A DNA stretch of 64,000 bases from Variovorax sp. JS1663 (GTDB taxonomy: Bacteria > Pseudomonadota > Gammaproteobacteria > Burkholderiales > Burkholderiaceae_C): the NCBI RefSeq assembly GCF_002157355.1, contig NZ_LYMK01000023.1, positions 45,035 through 109,034 on the forward strand. Direction: 5' to 3'. The position numbers and the translations under genes were made by a program. Below the pieces are notes generated by a model, which made no database searches, was not told the origin of the DNA, and worked only from the letters and a program-made list of their open reading frames with translations. Shown in pieces: positions 1 through 10,947 of this stretch; the first letter of the stretch is position 1; each line of letters opens with the position of its first letter.

Positions 1-1515
1 GACATCACGCAGCCGGTGACCGCGGCCGGGCCCTTCTACGACCCGGTGGTCGACGACGCGCTCAGCCCGCTGGCCAAAGGCTTCCACAACACCATGCCCT
101 ACGGCTTCCTGGAGACCTTCCGCGAGGACATCCAGAACGGCAGGCTGCCCGCGGTGTCGTGGATCATCGCGCCCTCGGCCTACAGCGAGCACCCCGGGCC
201 GTCGAGCCCGGCCAAGGGCGGCTGGTACGTGCAGCAGGTGCTGGACGCGCTCACCGCCAACCCCGAGGTCTGGAGCAAGACCGTGCTGCTGATCAACTTC
301 GACGAGAACGACGGCTTCTTCGACCACCTGCCCTCGCCGTCGGCGCCCTCGCGCAACCCGGACGGCACGCTGGCCGGCGGCACCACGATGGCGGAGGCCG
401 ACGTGGCCGTCGAGTACCACGACTTCACGCCCGCGACCACGAGCCAGCCGGCGAAGGACGGCCGGCCCTACGGCCCCGGCCCGCGCGTGCCGCTGTGGGT
501 GGTTTCGCCCTGGAGCCGCGGCGGCTGGGTCAACTCGCAGGTCTGCGACCACACCTCGACGCTGTTGTTCCTGGAGAAGGTCTTCGGCGTGGCCGAGCCG
601 CAGATCGGCGCCTACCGCCGCGCGGTCTGCAGCGACCTCACCAGCGCCTTCAACTTCGAGCGGCCGAACGACGAGCGGCTGCCCACGTTGGCCGGCCGCA
701 AGACCAAGGACGAGGCCGATGCGCTCACGGCGGCCCAGCAGGCGCTGCCGAAGATCGTGCCGCCGACCGACCTCCTGCTCCCGAAGCAGGCCACCGGCGT
801 GCGCCCGTCGCGCGCCCTGCCCTACGAGCTGCATGCCAGCGCGCGCAGCGATGCGCTCAATGGCCGCATCCAGCTGCTGTTCGCCAACAGCGGCCACGCC
901 GCCGCGGTGTTCCACGTCTACGACAAGCTGCACCTGGCGGACCGCCTGCCGCGCCGCTACATGGTCGAGCCCGGCAGGCAATTGAGCGGCGACTGGGCCG
1001 CGATGACCGACGACGCCGGCCTCTACGACCTGTGGGTGCTCGGCCCGAACGGCTTCCACCGCCACTTCAAGGGCGACCTGAACCGGCTGCGTGCCGGCGG
1101 CGCGGCACTGCCCGAGATCCGCGTGGGCTACGACCGGCGCAGCGGCGACATCCACCTGCTGCTGCGCAACGACGGCCGGCGCGATTGCCGCTTCACCGTG
1201 CAGCACAACAAGGTCTACCCGCGGCCCGATGGGCGTGGGGATGGCGGCGGTCATGGCCACGACGACCATGACGATCGCGATCGGCGCGATGGCCGTGATG
1301 GCCGCGACGACAGGTCCCGCGACCCGTGGAGCGTGCGCGTCAAGGGCGGCGGCGACAGCCGCATGCAATGGAATCTCGACGACAGCGGCAACTGGTACGA
1401 CTTCGCCGTCACCTGCGATGCCGACCCCGCCTTCTATCGGCGCTTCGCAGGCCGCGTGGAAACCGGGCGGCACCTGGTGAGCGATCCGGCGATGGGGCTC
1501 GCAGACCGCTTCTGA
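1..1515 (+). CDS. Phosphocholine-type phospholipase C, 3' part (5' end outside window)
   Basis: The frame is open from the first base, so the start lies upstream. The visible ~504 residues are the C-terminal two thirds of a non-haemolytic, phosphocholine-specific phospholipase C of the AcpA/alkaline-phosphatase-like superfamily. This secreted enzyme removes the phosphoryl head group from phospholipids. Shared with the complete paralogue at 21654-23912 are FDENDGFFDHL, a VSPWSRGGWV stretch, GVRPSRALPYELH and two C-terminal DUF756-type beta domains ending in RFAGRVETG. Between the last beta strands it carries an Asp/His/Arg/Gly-rich insertion (about bases 1225-1320) that the paralogue lacks. 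The family call is secure. The substrate head group is inferred. Confidence 0.9.
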   Translation, partial: DITQPVTAAGPFYDPVVDDALSPLAKGFHNTMPYGFLETFREDIQNGRLPAVSWIIAPSAYSEHPGPSSPAKGGWYVQQVLDALTANPEVWSKTVLLINFDENDGFFDHLPSPSAPSRNPDGTLAGGTTMAEADVAVEYHDFTPATTSQPAKDGRPYGPGPRVPLWVVSPWSRGGWVNSQVCDHTSTLLFLEKVFGVAEPQIGAYRRAVCSDLTSAFNFERPNDERLPTLAGRKTKDEADALTAAQQALPKIVPPTDLLLPKQATGVRPSRALPYELHASARSDALNGRIQLLFANSGHAAAVFHVYDKLHLADRLPRRYMVEPGRQLSGDWAAMTDDAGLYDLWVLGPNGFHRHFKGDLNRLRAGGAALPEIRVGYDRRSGDIHLLLRNDGRRDCRFTVQHNKVYPRPDGRGDGGGHGHDDHDDRDRRDGRDGRDDRSRDPWSVRVKGGGDSRMQWNLDDSGNWYDFAVTCDADPAFYRRFAGRVETGRHLVSDPAMGLADRF

Positions 1516-1523
1516 AGGGCACG

Positions 1524-1545
1524 GGTGGCCGGCGCCCCGGCCACC
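1524..1545. terminator. Hairpin terminator-like structure after phospholipase C
   Basis: A perfect 9-bp inverted repeat (GGTGGCCGG / CCGGCCACC) with a CGCC loop starts 9 bases after the phospholipase stop and lies between convergent genes. No T-run follows, so an intrinsic terminator is plausible but not proven. Confidence 0.5.
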
Positions 1546-1583
1546 GGCAGGTGGCGGTCGTCCACCCGAGGGGCGCTGGCCGC

Positions 1584-1802
1584 TCAGGCCGCCGGGAAGC
1601 GCCGCAGCATCATCCGCCCGAGGCTGGTGATCTCGGTCACCATCGCGGGCAGCTGCTCGTAGCCGTCCATCGTCCGCTGGGGCGGGGGAATGGTGGCCTT
1701 CACCAGCCCCGCGGCCACCAGGACGCGGACGCCGTCGACATGGCCGCCGCCGGCGATCATGGCGGGCAGCGGACGGGAGGCGATTTCGCGGAGCACGAGC
1801 AT
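1584..1802 (-). CDS. Small conserved-looking hypothetical protein
   Basis: Encodes about 72 residues starting MLVLREIAS and ending LGRMMLRRFPAA. A longer frame reaches 1889 (101 aa), but its first 29 codons have no clear Shine-Dalgarno and look non-coding, so I chose the internal ATG. The protein has an Ala/Val-rich core (VRVLVAAGLV) and no signal peptide or clear membrane span. It lies downstream of, and in line with, the receiver-cyclase gene at 1905-3014, about 100 bases away. I do not recognise a function. The start is uncertain. Confidence 0.5.
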   Translation of the reverse strand: MLVLREIASRPLPAMIAGGGHVDGVRVLVAAGLVKATIPPPQRTMDGYEQLPAMVTEITSLGRMMLRRFPAA

Positions 1803-1904
1803 GGACACCCGGCGACTGTATTCGGCGGCGGGGGTTTTCCCGGCCAGCCGGGTGCGCGATGCGTGACTTCCTTGGGCATTGGCCCACATTGTTGAGGTAC
1901 GGCT

Positions 1905-3014
1905 TCAACTGCCGCGCAGGCGGAATGCCGTCACCGGCCGCGCGAAGCCCTTGAGCACCAGGTCGCCGGCCGGCTCGGCCTCGGCGATGCAATCGATCAG
2001 GCCCCAGACGCGCTGCGACACCAGGATCTCGCCGCCGGCCGCCTCCCCGCACAGCCGGGCCGCGAGGTTGGTGACGGTGCCGATCGCGGCGTAGTCGATG
2101 CGGCCCGGGAACCCGATGCCGCCGAGCGTGGCGAAGCCCTGCGCGATGCCGATGCCCAGCTGCAGCGCATGGCCGCGCCGTCGCCAGTGCTCCGCCAGCT
2201 GGGCCACGTCGCGCTGCATCGCCAGCGCCATGCGCGTGGCGCGCGGCGCCGGGTCGGGCACGGGCGTGGGGTCGTTGAAGAACACCATGATGCCGTCGCC
2301 GCTGAAGCGCTCGAGCGTGCCCTCGAACTCGAGGATGCGCCGGCCCATCGCCGCGTGGTAGTCGGCCAGCACGGCCATCACCTCCTCCGGGTCGGCGGTC
2401 TCGGTGAAGGCGGTGAAGCCGCGCAGGTCGAGGAACACGACGGTGATCTCGCAGCGGTGGCTCTTCAGCGGATCGACGGCCCCGCCGTTGACGATGGCCT
2501 CGGCCAGTTGCGGCGAGAAGAAGCGCCGCAGCCGGTTCATGCGCTCGAGCTCGCGCACGCCTTCGTCCACGCGCTGCGCGAGCGTCCAGTTCCACTCGGC
2601 CAGCTCGCTGCGCTGCCGCTGGACCTCGTCGTAGAGCTGCTTGATCCGCAGCAGCGACTTCACCCGCGCCAGCAGCTCGGCGTGCGCCACCGGCTTGCTC
2701 AGGAAGTCGTCGGCGCCGGCCTCGAGGCCCTTGGCACGTTCCTTGACCGGATCGAGCGCGGTGACCAGCACGACCGGCAGCATCGCGTGCGCGGGGTCGG
2801 CGCGGATCGCGGCGCAGACCTCGTAGCCGCTCATGCCGGGCATCATCACGTCGAGCAGCACCAGGTCGGGCGCTTCCGCGGTGAGCTTGCGCAGCGCTTC
2901 TTCGCCGGACGGCGCGGTCACGATGCGGTAGCCCCGCGTGCCCAGCAGGTCGGCGAGGAGCTTGATGTTCAGCGGCGTGTCGTCGACGATGAGGATGGTG
3001 GCAGCGGCGGTCAT
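1905..3014 (-). CDS. Response regulator with class III adenylate/guanylate cyclase domain
   Basis: 369 aa. Residues ~5-125 form a CheY-like receiver with the acidic pair D11-D12, phosphoacceptor D55 (in LVLLDVMMPG) and a Lys in FLSKP. A helical linker (~125-175) leads to a class III nucleotidyl cyclase domain with FLDLRGFTAF, FSGDGIMVFF and the GTVTNLAARL region, so the metal-binding aspartates appear present. Phosphorylation would therefore control cyclic nucleotide synthesis. The start ATG overlaps the stop of the preceding single-domain receiver (3011-3430) by 4 bp, and both follow the histidine kinase at 3533-6421. This suggests one phosphorelay. ATP versus GTP preference cannot be decided by eye. 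Confidence 0.88.
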   Translation of the reverse strand: MTAAATILIVDDTPLNIKLLADLLGTRGYRIVTAPSGEEALRKLTAEAPDLVLLDVMMPGMSGYEVCAAIRADPAHAMLPVVLVTALDPVKERAKGLEAGADDFLSKPVAHAELLARVKSLLRIKQLYDEVQRQRSELAEWNWTLAQRVDEGVRELERMNRLRRFFSPQLAEAIVNGGAVDPLKSHRCEITVVFLDLRGFTAFTETADPEEVMAVLADYHAAMGRRILEFEGTLERFSGDGIMVFFNDPTPVPDPAPRATRMALAMQRDVAQLAEHWRRRGHALQLGIGIAQGFATLGGIGFPGRIDYAAIGTVTNLAARLCGEAAGGEILVSQRVWGLIDCIAEAEPAGDLVLKGFARPVTAFRLRGS

Positions 3015-3430
3015 GGCGTGTGCGGCGGTGGGTCCTGGCTGTCGGTGCCATCGGTGCGGTCGCGTCCTTTGTGAAGGAAGCGCCGGACGGTCTCGCGGAA
3101 TTGCCGGAGCTGGATTGGCTTGGTGATGAGCGCGTCGAAGCCCGAGTCCACGACCTTCAGCCGCTCGTCGGGCATCACCGAGGCGGACACGGCCAGCACG
3201 GGGGTCGCGTCCAGCGCCGGGTTGGCGCGGATCCCGCGCAGCACGGCGATGCCGTCCATGTCGGGCAGCTGGATGTCCAGCAGCACCAGGTCGGGCCGCG
3301 CCGCGGCCACCAGGCGCAGGCCTTCGCCTCCGGTGGTCGCCTCGAGCGTGACGTGGCCGTCGTGCTGCAGGATGTCGCGCACCAGCTTCATGTTCTTCTC
3401 GTTGTCCTCGACGATCAGGATGGTGGCCAT
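3011..3430 (-). CDS. Single-domain response regulator (DivK/CheY-like)
   Basis: 139 aa and essentially only a receiver domain: ILIVEDNEKN with E8-D9, phosphoacceptor D52 in LVLLDIQLPDMDG, and a Lys in LITKPIQL. A short charged tail follows. With no output domain it probably acts as a phosphate shuttle or through protein contacts. It lies 102 bases downstream of the sensor kinase and overlaps the receiver-cyclase gene by 4 bp. Its partner is inferred from position. Confidence 0.88.
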   Translation of the reverse strand: MATILIVEDNEKNMKLVRDILQHDGHVTLEATTGGEGLRLVAAARPDLVLLDIQLPDMDGIAVLRGIRANPALDATPVLAVSASVMPDERLKVVDSGFDALITKPIQLRQFRETVRRFLHKGRDRTDGTDSQDPPPHTP

Positions 3431-3532
3431 GGCCTGGAACTCCTTCTCATTCGGTCATCCTGCCGGCGCTGACCAGGACGCCGTGCGGGATCGTGATGCC
3501 GTGCGCCATGTTCCTCCTGTTGCCGCCGCGGA

Positions 3533-6421
<2,889 letters not shown>

Positions 6422-6562
6422 GCGATGGACGGCATTGTGGGCCGCCGCCGTGCCGACGCACAGGGGGTGCGGGTCCGGGAATCGCGCGTTGTGCCTCCTG
6501 GCTGTCGGTGTTACGGTAGTGGTCCCTCGCTCGCCGGGACAACGTCACCAAGGAGGTGATCC

Positions 6563-7243
6563 GTGGGAGATCCGCAGAATCCGCTGCAGCCGGGCGACCG
6601 TGCGCCGGCCTTCGCGCTGCCCGCGGTCAACCGCGAGGGCCAGCTCGGCCTGGGCGATCTGCGCGGCCGTCCTTTCCTGATCGGCTTCTTCCGCGGCCTG
6701 CACTGCCCCTTCTGCCGGCGCCAGGTGATGCAGCTCTCGGAGATGCAGCCCGCGCTGCGCGCCAAGGGCGTCGAGACCGTGGCGGTGATCAACACGCCGT
6801 TGGCCCGCGCCCGGCTGTACTTCGGCTACCGGCCGCTGCCGGTCGTCCTGCTGGCCGACCCGGATTGCCGCACGCACCGCGCCTTCGGCGTGCCGCGCGT
6901 CGGCTTCCTGCCCGAGGGCAGTGCCGAGCCGCCGGCGTGGCCGGCCCGCACGACCGTGGCGCGCTTCGAAGCCGCGCGCATCAATCCCGGCGGCGTGCTG
7001 CCGCAGCCCCTGCAGCCGATGGCGGCCAACCCGGTGCTCAACGCGCGGGACGGCTTCGCGCTGGACGAAGACGACGAAGCCATCTTCGCGGCGCACGGCA
7101 CGCAGCTGGTCGGCCACTACCTCGTCGATGCGGCCGGCGTCATCGTGTGGACGCACATCGAGGCGCGCGAGGGGCCGGACAGGCTCTGCTACTTTCCCGA
7201 CGCCGCGGAGATCATCACGGCGGCCGACGGCCTGCGGGGCTGA
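6563..7243 (+). CDS. AhpC/TSA-type peroxiredoxin / thioredoxin-fold protein
   Basis: 226 aa with a GTG start preceded by an unusually strong Shine-Dalgarno (AAGGAGGTGA, 6550-6559). The N-terminal half is a redoxin fold: PGDRAPAFALPA, then LIGFFRGLHCPFCRRQ with an active-site C48-P-F-C51 pair, more like thioredoxin-type redoxins than classical 2-Cys AhpC. The C-terminal half (HYLVDAAGVIVWTHIE) completes the fold. No signal peptide, so probably a cytosolic peroxide- or disulfide-reducing enzyme. It is divergent from the sensor kinase gene across a 141-bp gap. Substrate unknown. Confidence 0.8.
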   Translation: MGDPQNPLQPGDRAPAFALPAVNREGQLGLGDLRGRPFLIGFFRGLHCPFCRRQVMQLSEMQPALRAKGVETVAVINTPLARARLYFGYRPLPVVLLADPDCRTHRAFGVPRVGFLPEGSAEPPAWPARTTVARFEAARINPGGVLPQPLQPMAANPVLNARDGFALDEDDEAIFAAHGTQLVGHYLVDAAGVIVWTHIEAREGPDRLCYFPDAAEIITAADGLRG

Positions 7244-7270
7244 TCCGCGGCGCGGCCCGGCCGGCCGCCT

Positions 7271-7468
7271 TCAGCCCGCGCGCGCGTCGAAGGCCTCGCG
7301 CGCCTGCGCCATGGCCAGGCCATGCGCCTCGGCCCAGCGGTCCACCGCCACGAAGGCCTCGCTCAGGCGCTGCCCGCTGGGGCTCAGCGCGTATTCCACG
7401 TGCGGCGGCTTGCCGCCCAGGTCCAGCACATCGGCGCGCTGCGCGCCCGCGGTCGTCGTCTTTGTCAT
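7271..7468 (-). pseudogene. HxlR-family regulator with its winged-helix core deleted
   Basis: An intact 65-codon frame that is too short to be functional. It begins MTKTTTAGAQRAD like HxlR regulators and ends with the family's wing and C-terminal helix (PPHVEYALSPSGQRL, then VDRWAEAHG). The roughly 50-60 residues that normally sit between, containing the Cys and the recognition helix, are missing. The deletion is in frame at about residues 13-18. The gene is divergent from a similarly damaged SMR transporter at 7547, a common regulator/efflux pairing. A natural micro-protein is less likely. Confidence 0.6.
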
Positions 7469-7546
7469 GGTTACCGGAAGGTGCGTACTTGCGGGCCGGC
7501 GGCTCGCTCCCTATCTTCGCTGCTCCTCGATAACGGAGCAGGAAGC

Positions 7547-7676
7547 ATGGGCTGGTTGTGGTTGTTCGCCGCGGGGGCCGTCGAGATCGTGATGGCCGTG
7601 GCGCTGAAGTAGCCGGCTGCTGCCGATCGCCATGATCGTGATCGGCACCATCGGGCTGCGGCTGCAGGAGGCCTGA
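7547..7676 (+). pseudogene. SMR-family efflux gene with large internal deletion
   Basis: The start ATG at 7547 encodes MGWLWLFAAGAVEI followed by VMAVALK, the first membrane helix of a small-multidrug-resistance (EmrE/SugE-type) protein, then stops at 7612. In the +1 frame directly after it, bases 7611-7676 encode SRLLPIAMIVIGTIGLRLQ plus EA, which matches the last helix of the same family. About 60 codons covering the middle helices are missing and the join is out of frame. No functional transporter can be made. The neighbouring divergent HxlR gene has a comparable deletion. Confidence 0.6.
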
Positions 7677-7705
7677 GCCGGGGCCGGGCCGGGGATGGCG
7701 ACACA

Positions 7706-8107
7706 ATGACGGACCTCCCTTCCCGCCCATCCTCGATGCGATCCACCCGAGTCACGCAACTGCTCTGGCGCCTGCTGGCGGTCGTGTTCCTGGCGCTCGC
7801 GCTGCTCGGCGTCGTGCTGCCGCTGCTGCCGACGGTTCCCTTCCTCCTGCTGGCCGCGTGGTGCGGCGGGCGCGGGTGGCCGGCGCTCGAGGCGTGGCTG
7901 CTCGGGCATCCGATCTACGGTCCGCCCATACGCGAATGGCGGCGGGCCGGGGTGGTGTCGCGGCGGGCCAAGTGGGCGGCCAGCGTCGCCATGGCCATCA
8001 GCGCGGTCGCGATGCAGTTTGCGTCGCTGCCGATGGTGGCCCGGATCGCGGGCCCGCTGGTCATGCTGGCCACGTCGATCTGGCTCTGGCGCCGGCCGGA
8101 GCGCTAG
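7706..8107 (+). CDS. DUF454 (YbaN-like) inner-membrane protein
   Basis: 133 aa. A hydrophobic first helix (LLWRLLAVVFLALALLG) leads into VVLPLLPTVPFLLLAAWC, typical of DUF454/YbaN proteins. A short cytosolic segment and two further spans near residues 85-125 follow. The family is small, membrane-bound and without established biochemical function. An internal ATG at 7736 is an alternative start because the first ten residues are not hydrophobic. It stands apart from its neighbours. Confidence 0.8.
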   Translation: MTDLPSRPSSMRSTRVTQLLWRLLAVVFLALALLGVVLPLLPTVPFLLLAAWCGGRGWPALEAWLLGHPIYGPPIREWRRAGVVSRRAKWAASVAMAISAVAMQFASLPMVARIAGPLVMLATSIWLWRRPER

Positions 8108-8275
8108 CCGGCCGAGCTTCCCCGCCGAGGCCACCGCCTACATCCGGAGACGACATCCGGAGATTGGCGCGCGCCGCCTGGGGCCTAGATTGGCGCTCGC
8201 GCCAGGGGAGCTTCGCGGCCTTCATCACATCGGCTTTCAACGCCGGGCAGGGGCCGCCCATCGATCGTTCTTCTT

Positions 8276-8860
8276 CATGGCGACAGCCAGGGCCTCTCGC
8301 TGGACTACTACCGCTTCAAGCGCGACTACGGCACCGGCTTCGCCAACAGCTTCGCGGTCGGGCCCTTGGGCAACGTCACGGCGCTGGGCAACGTGAACCT
8401 GCAGACCAAGCTGGAGTTCGGCAAGGTGGCCTACAAGTGGTGGATCGGCTCGGGCAACACGGTGTTCGGCGTGGGTGCCGGCGTCGCCTATTACAAGGCC
8501 ACGCTGGACACCAGCGCCTTCGCCGGCATCAACGGCGCCACCGCCACCTTCATCCAGCACGACAGCGACGATACCTTCGCCCCGCTGCTGGAGCTGGGCG
8601 TGCGCCATGCGATCACGCCGGACCTGCGCCTCTTCGCCGACCTCTCCGGCGTGCGCAAGGGCGGCAGCAAGCTGCACGGCCATATCTACAACGCGGCCCT
8701 CGGCGTCGAGTGGTTCCCGGTGCACAACGTCGGGCTGGTGTTGTCCTACGGCGCGACCGAGATCGACCTGCGGCATGACTTCGGCACCGGCGGCACCGCC
8801 ACCGGGCAGCTCAAGGTCAAGCTGCACGGCCCCTCGGCCTTCGTCAAGGCCCGTTTCTAG
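8276..8860 (+). pseudogene. Outer-membrane beta-barrel protein lacking its 5' end
   Basis: From about 8276 the frame reads like an outer-membrane beta-barrel: alternating strands (LSLDYYRFKRDYG, VFGVGAGVAYYKATLD, IYNAALGVEWFP) and a C-terminal strand ending in Phe (FVKARF), the usual BamA signal. No start codon and no signal peptide occur in this frame between the stop at 8186 and the first ATG at 8366, which lies inside the barrel. The gene therefore seems to have lost its promoter-proximal part. A 164-aa product from 8366 could be made, but it would lack an export signal. The exact family is not recognised. Confidence 0.6.
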
Positions 8861-9414
8861 CGGGCCTTGCTCGCCAGGCCTTCGAAAGCCTGCAGCAGCT
8901 GGGCGCCGGCCTCGGCGAGCGCGCCGTCGTTGCGCACCTCGATCGCATCCGCGGGCGCGCGGAACGCCAGCGCGCGCCGCACCCGGGCCTCCACCATCTC
9001 GGGCGTCTCGCGGCCGCGCGCCTGCAGGCGTTGGCGCAGGACCTCGATGCTGGCCGTCACATGCACGACCGTGAGATGCGGGAACCTCAGCAGGGCCTGC
9101 GGCAGGTAGGCGCGCGAGCCGTTGACCAGCACCCAACGGCCGCGATGCAGCGGCGCAATCTCGTCGTGGCGCACGCCGTAGCGCAGCCCGTTGGCCTGCC
9201 AGTCGAGCGCGAAGGCCTGGGCCTGGTGCAGCAGCGCGAAGGCCTGCTCGCTGACGCTGTGGTGCTGCTCATCGCCATGCCGCGCCGGCCGCGTGATGGT
9301 GCGGCGGGCGAGGTGCAGAGGCAGGTGCGGCGGCAGGTGTTCCCGCAGCCAGGCGATCAGGCTGTCCTTGCCAGCGCCGGAAGGGCCCATCACGTAGACC
9401 AGGCGCCCGCTCAT
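8857..9414 (-). CDS. phnN: Ribose 1,5-bisphosphate phosphokinase
   Basis: 185 aa, guanylate-kinase-like. It phosphorylates ribose 1,5-bisphosphate to PRPP, the last salvage step of the C-P lyase pathway. The Walker A is GPSGAGKD (residues 10-17), followed by RRTITRPARHGDEQHHSV, matching PhnN. The start ATG overlaps the stop of the DUF1045 gene by 4 bp (TCAT on the plus strand at 9411-9414). A longer frame reaching 9735 only overlaps that gene and is rejected. It belongs to the leftward phnF-DUF1045-phnN unit, divergent from phnG. Confidence 0.92.
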   Translation of the reverse strand: MSGRLVYVMGPSGAGKDSLIAWLREHLPPHLPLHLARRTITRPARHGDEQHHSVSEQAFALLHQAQAFALDWQANGLRYGVRHDEIAPLHRGRWVLVNGSRAYLPQALLRFPHLTVVHVTASIEVLRQRLQARGRETPEMVEARVRRALAFRAPADAIEVRNDGALAEAGAQLLQAFEGLASKAR

Positions 9415-10103
9415 GTTCCAAGCTCCATCTGCTCCACCAGCCGGAAGTCCGCGCCGGGCCGCGGCTCGGCGAACAGCGAGAGCGTGTCGAAGCGGCAGGG
9501 CGGCAATGGGTCGAAGCGGTGGCGTGCCGCCGCCTTCAGTGCCTCGACCTCGGCGGGCTCGGCATCCCGCAGCGCGCCGGTGAGCGAGAGGTGGAAGCGG
9601 AAGCGCTGCAGCACGAAGGGGTAGCCCCAGCGCAGCATCAGCGTATCTTCCTCGGGCGTGAGGCCGGCCGCGCGGCGGCGCGCGAGCGCGTCGGGCGTGA
9701 GCGGCGCGGCCAGCGGATGCAGGCGCATCACGCACGCGCCTGCCAGGGTCTCGATCGCGTGGGCATCGCCGCCGGGCACCAGCGCGAGAAAGTCGTCGAG
9801 CAGCGCGACCTTCAGCCGCGGCAGGGTGAAGGGCTGGAAGGCGCGGCAGAGCTCATGCAGGCCTTCGCGCAGCCGGGCCTCGTCGACGCCCGGCGCCAGC
9901 GCGAAGGGCGCCTTCAGCGTCGCATGCCAGCCGTAGCGGCGCGGCGCCTTCGTCAGCGCGTGCAGCCGCGGCGTGGACAGGCCCGGCACCGGCACCTGCG
10001 GCAAGGGCTCGGCCCGTGCGGCGCAGCGGCCCAGCCAGCGGCTGCCGGCCAGCCACCAGGGGCTGTTCTCGCGCGGCGCGAAATAGACCGCGTAGCGGTG
10101 CAT
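9411..10103 (-). CDS. DUF1045 phosphonate-locus protein (2H phosphodiesterase-like)
   Basis: 230 aa, beginning MHRYAVYFAPRENSPWW as is usual for the DUF1045 family found in phn operons. Two short motifs typical of 2H phosphoesterases can be seen: HATLKAPF near residue 70 and FHLSLTG near residue 175. Cyclic ribose-phosphate intermediates arise in C-P lyase metabolism, so a phosphodiesterase step is plausible but inferred. TAAGG sits 7 bases before the chosen ATG; an upstream ATG at 10121 would overlap phnF slightly more. The gene lies between phnF and phnN in one transcription unit. Confidence 0.82.
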   Translation of the reverse strand: MHRYAVYFAPRENSPWWLAGSRWLGRCAARAEPLPQVPVPGLSTPRLHALTKAPRRYGWHATLKAPFALAPGVDEARLREGLHELCRAFQPFTLPRLKVALLDDFLALVPGGDAHAIETLAGACVMRLHPLAAPLTPDALARRRAAGLTPEEDTLMLRWGYPFVLQRFRFHLSLTGALRDAEPAEVEALKAAARHRFDPLPPCRFDTLSLFAEPRPGADFRLVEQMELGT

Positions 10104-10110
10104 CGGCGCC

Positions 10111-10869
10111 TTACTCATCATGGGTCACCGTCAAGGAGACGCGGTCGCCTGCGAACCAGGTGCGTGCGAACTCGATGGGCACGCCCTCGGTGTCCACGTT
10201 CACGCTCTCGACGAAGAGCACCGGCCGCGTGGCCGGCTGGCGCAACTGCGCGGCCACCTCGGGCTCGGGCATCTGGGCCGTGATGCGGCTCTCCTGGCGC
10301 GTGTAGTCGGCCACGCCGTGGGCGGCGAAACCGGCGGTGATGGAGCCGGTCTCGCGCACCACCGTCGCCAGCTGCGCGAAGCGCGGCAATGGAAAGAAGC
10401 GCTCGCCGACGAGCAGCGGCTGCTGTTCGGCCTCGCGCAGCACCTGCAGGCGAAGCAGCACGCTGCGCGCCGGCACCTGCAGCGCGCGCGCCTGCGCCGC
10501 CGTCGCGCGCACCGTGCCAGAACTCAGCAGACGCAGGGCGCCGCGCATGCCGGCCAGCGCCATGCTCTGGTGGTGCCGCGTGCGCTTGGCCAGCATCAGG
10601 TCGACCGCGAACTCCTCCACGTAAGTGCCGCTGCCCTGCGTCACCCGCAGCAGACCCTGGCTGCTGAGGCTGGCCAGCGAGCGGCGGATGGTGTGGCGGT
10701 TCACGCCGAAATGCTCGGCCAGCGCGTGTTCGGAGGGCAGCCGCTCGCCGGGCGGATAGACGCCGCGCGCGATCGCCTCGGCCAGCTCGGCGGCGATGCG
10801 GGTCCAGAAGGAATCGCGCTGCGGGCGCGTGGCGAGGTCGAGGGCTGGAGAAGACGTCGTGCTTGTCAT
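10111..10869 (-). CDS. phnF: GntR/HutC-family phosphonate regulator PhnF
   Basis: 252 aa. The N-terminal GntR winged helix (ERLPSEHALAEHFGVNRHTI, ~residues 42-61) is followed by a UTRA ligand-binding domain (~100-245), as in PhnF of other C-P lyase operons. It is divergent from phnG, with a 78-bp gap holding a palindrome that closely resembles the known mycobacterial PhnF site. A second copy of that site precedes phnC. I infer that it represses both phn units and probably itself. The effector is not known from the sequence. Confidence 0.9.
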   Translation of the reverse strand: MTSTTSSPALDLATRPQRDSFWTRIAAELAEAIARGVYPPGERLPSEHALAEHFGVNRHTIRRSLASLSSQGLLRVTQGSGTYVEEFAVDLMLAKRTRHHQSMALAGMRGALRLLSSGTVRATAAQARALQVPARSVLLRLQVLREAEQQPLLVGERFFPLPRFAQLATVVRETGSITAGFAAHGVADYTRQESRITAQMPEPEVAAQLRQPATRPVLFVESVNVDTEGVPIEFARTWFAGDRVSLTVTHDE

Positions 10870-10913
10870 GAAAGGGACATGGGCCGTGCCTAAGCTGGCA
10901 CCCGTTGTTCGAT

Positions 10914-10925
10914 TTGTCTATACAA
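10914..10925. promoter_or_regulatory. PhnF-type operator 1 (phnF/phnG intergenic)
   Basis: TTGTCTATACAA, an imperfect palindrome whose reverse complement TTGTATAGACAA matches the mycobacterial PhnF site TGGTATAGACCA at 10 of 12 positions. It lies 22 bases before phnG and 44 before phnF, followed by CTTC as in the copy at 17714. Binding is inferred. Confidence 0.7.
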
Positions 10926-10947
10926 CTTCTTCCAGGTTAGCACCCCC

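Noticed and set aside
7322..7612. A 96-codon plus-strand frame running into the SMR fragment
   Set aside because: Its first two thirds are antisense to the HxlR remnant and have no protein character. Only the part from 7547 matches a family.
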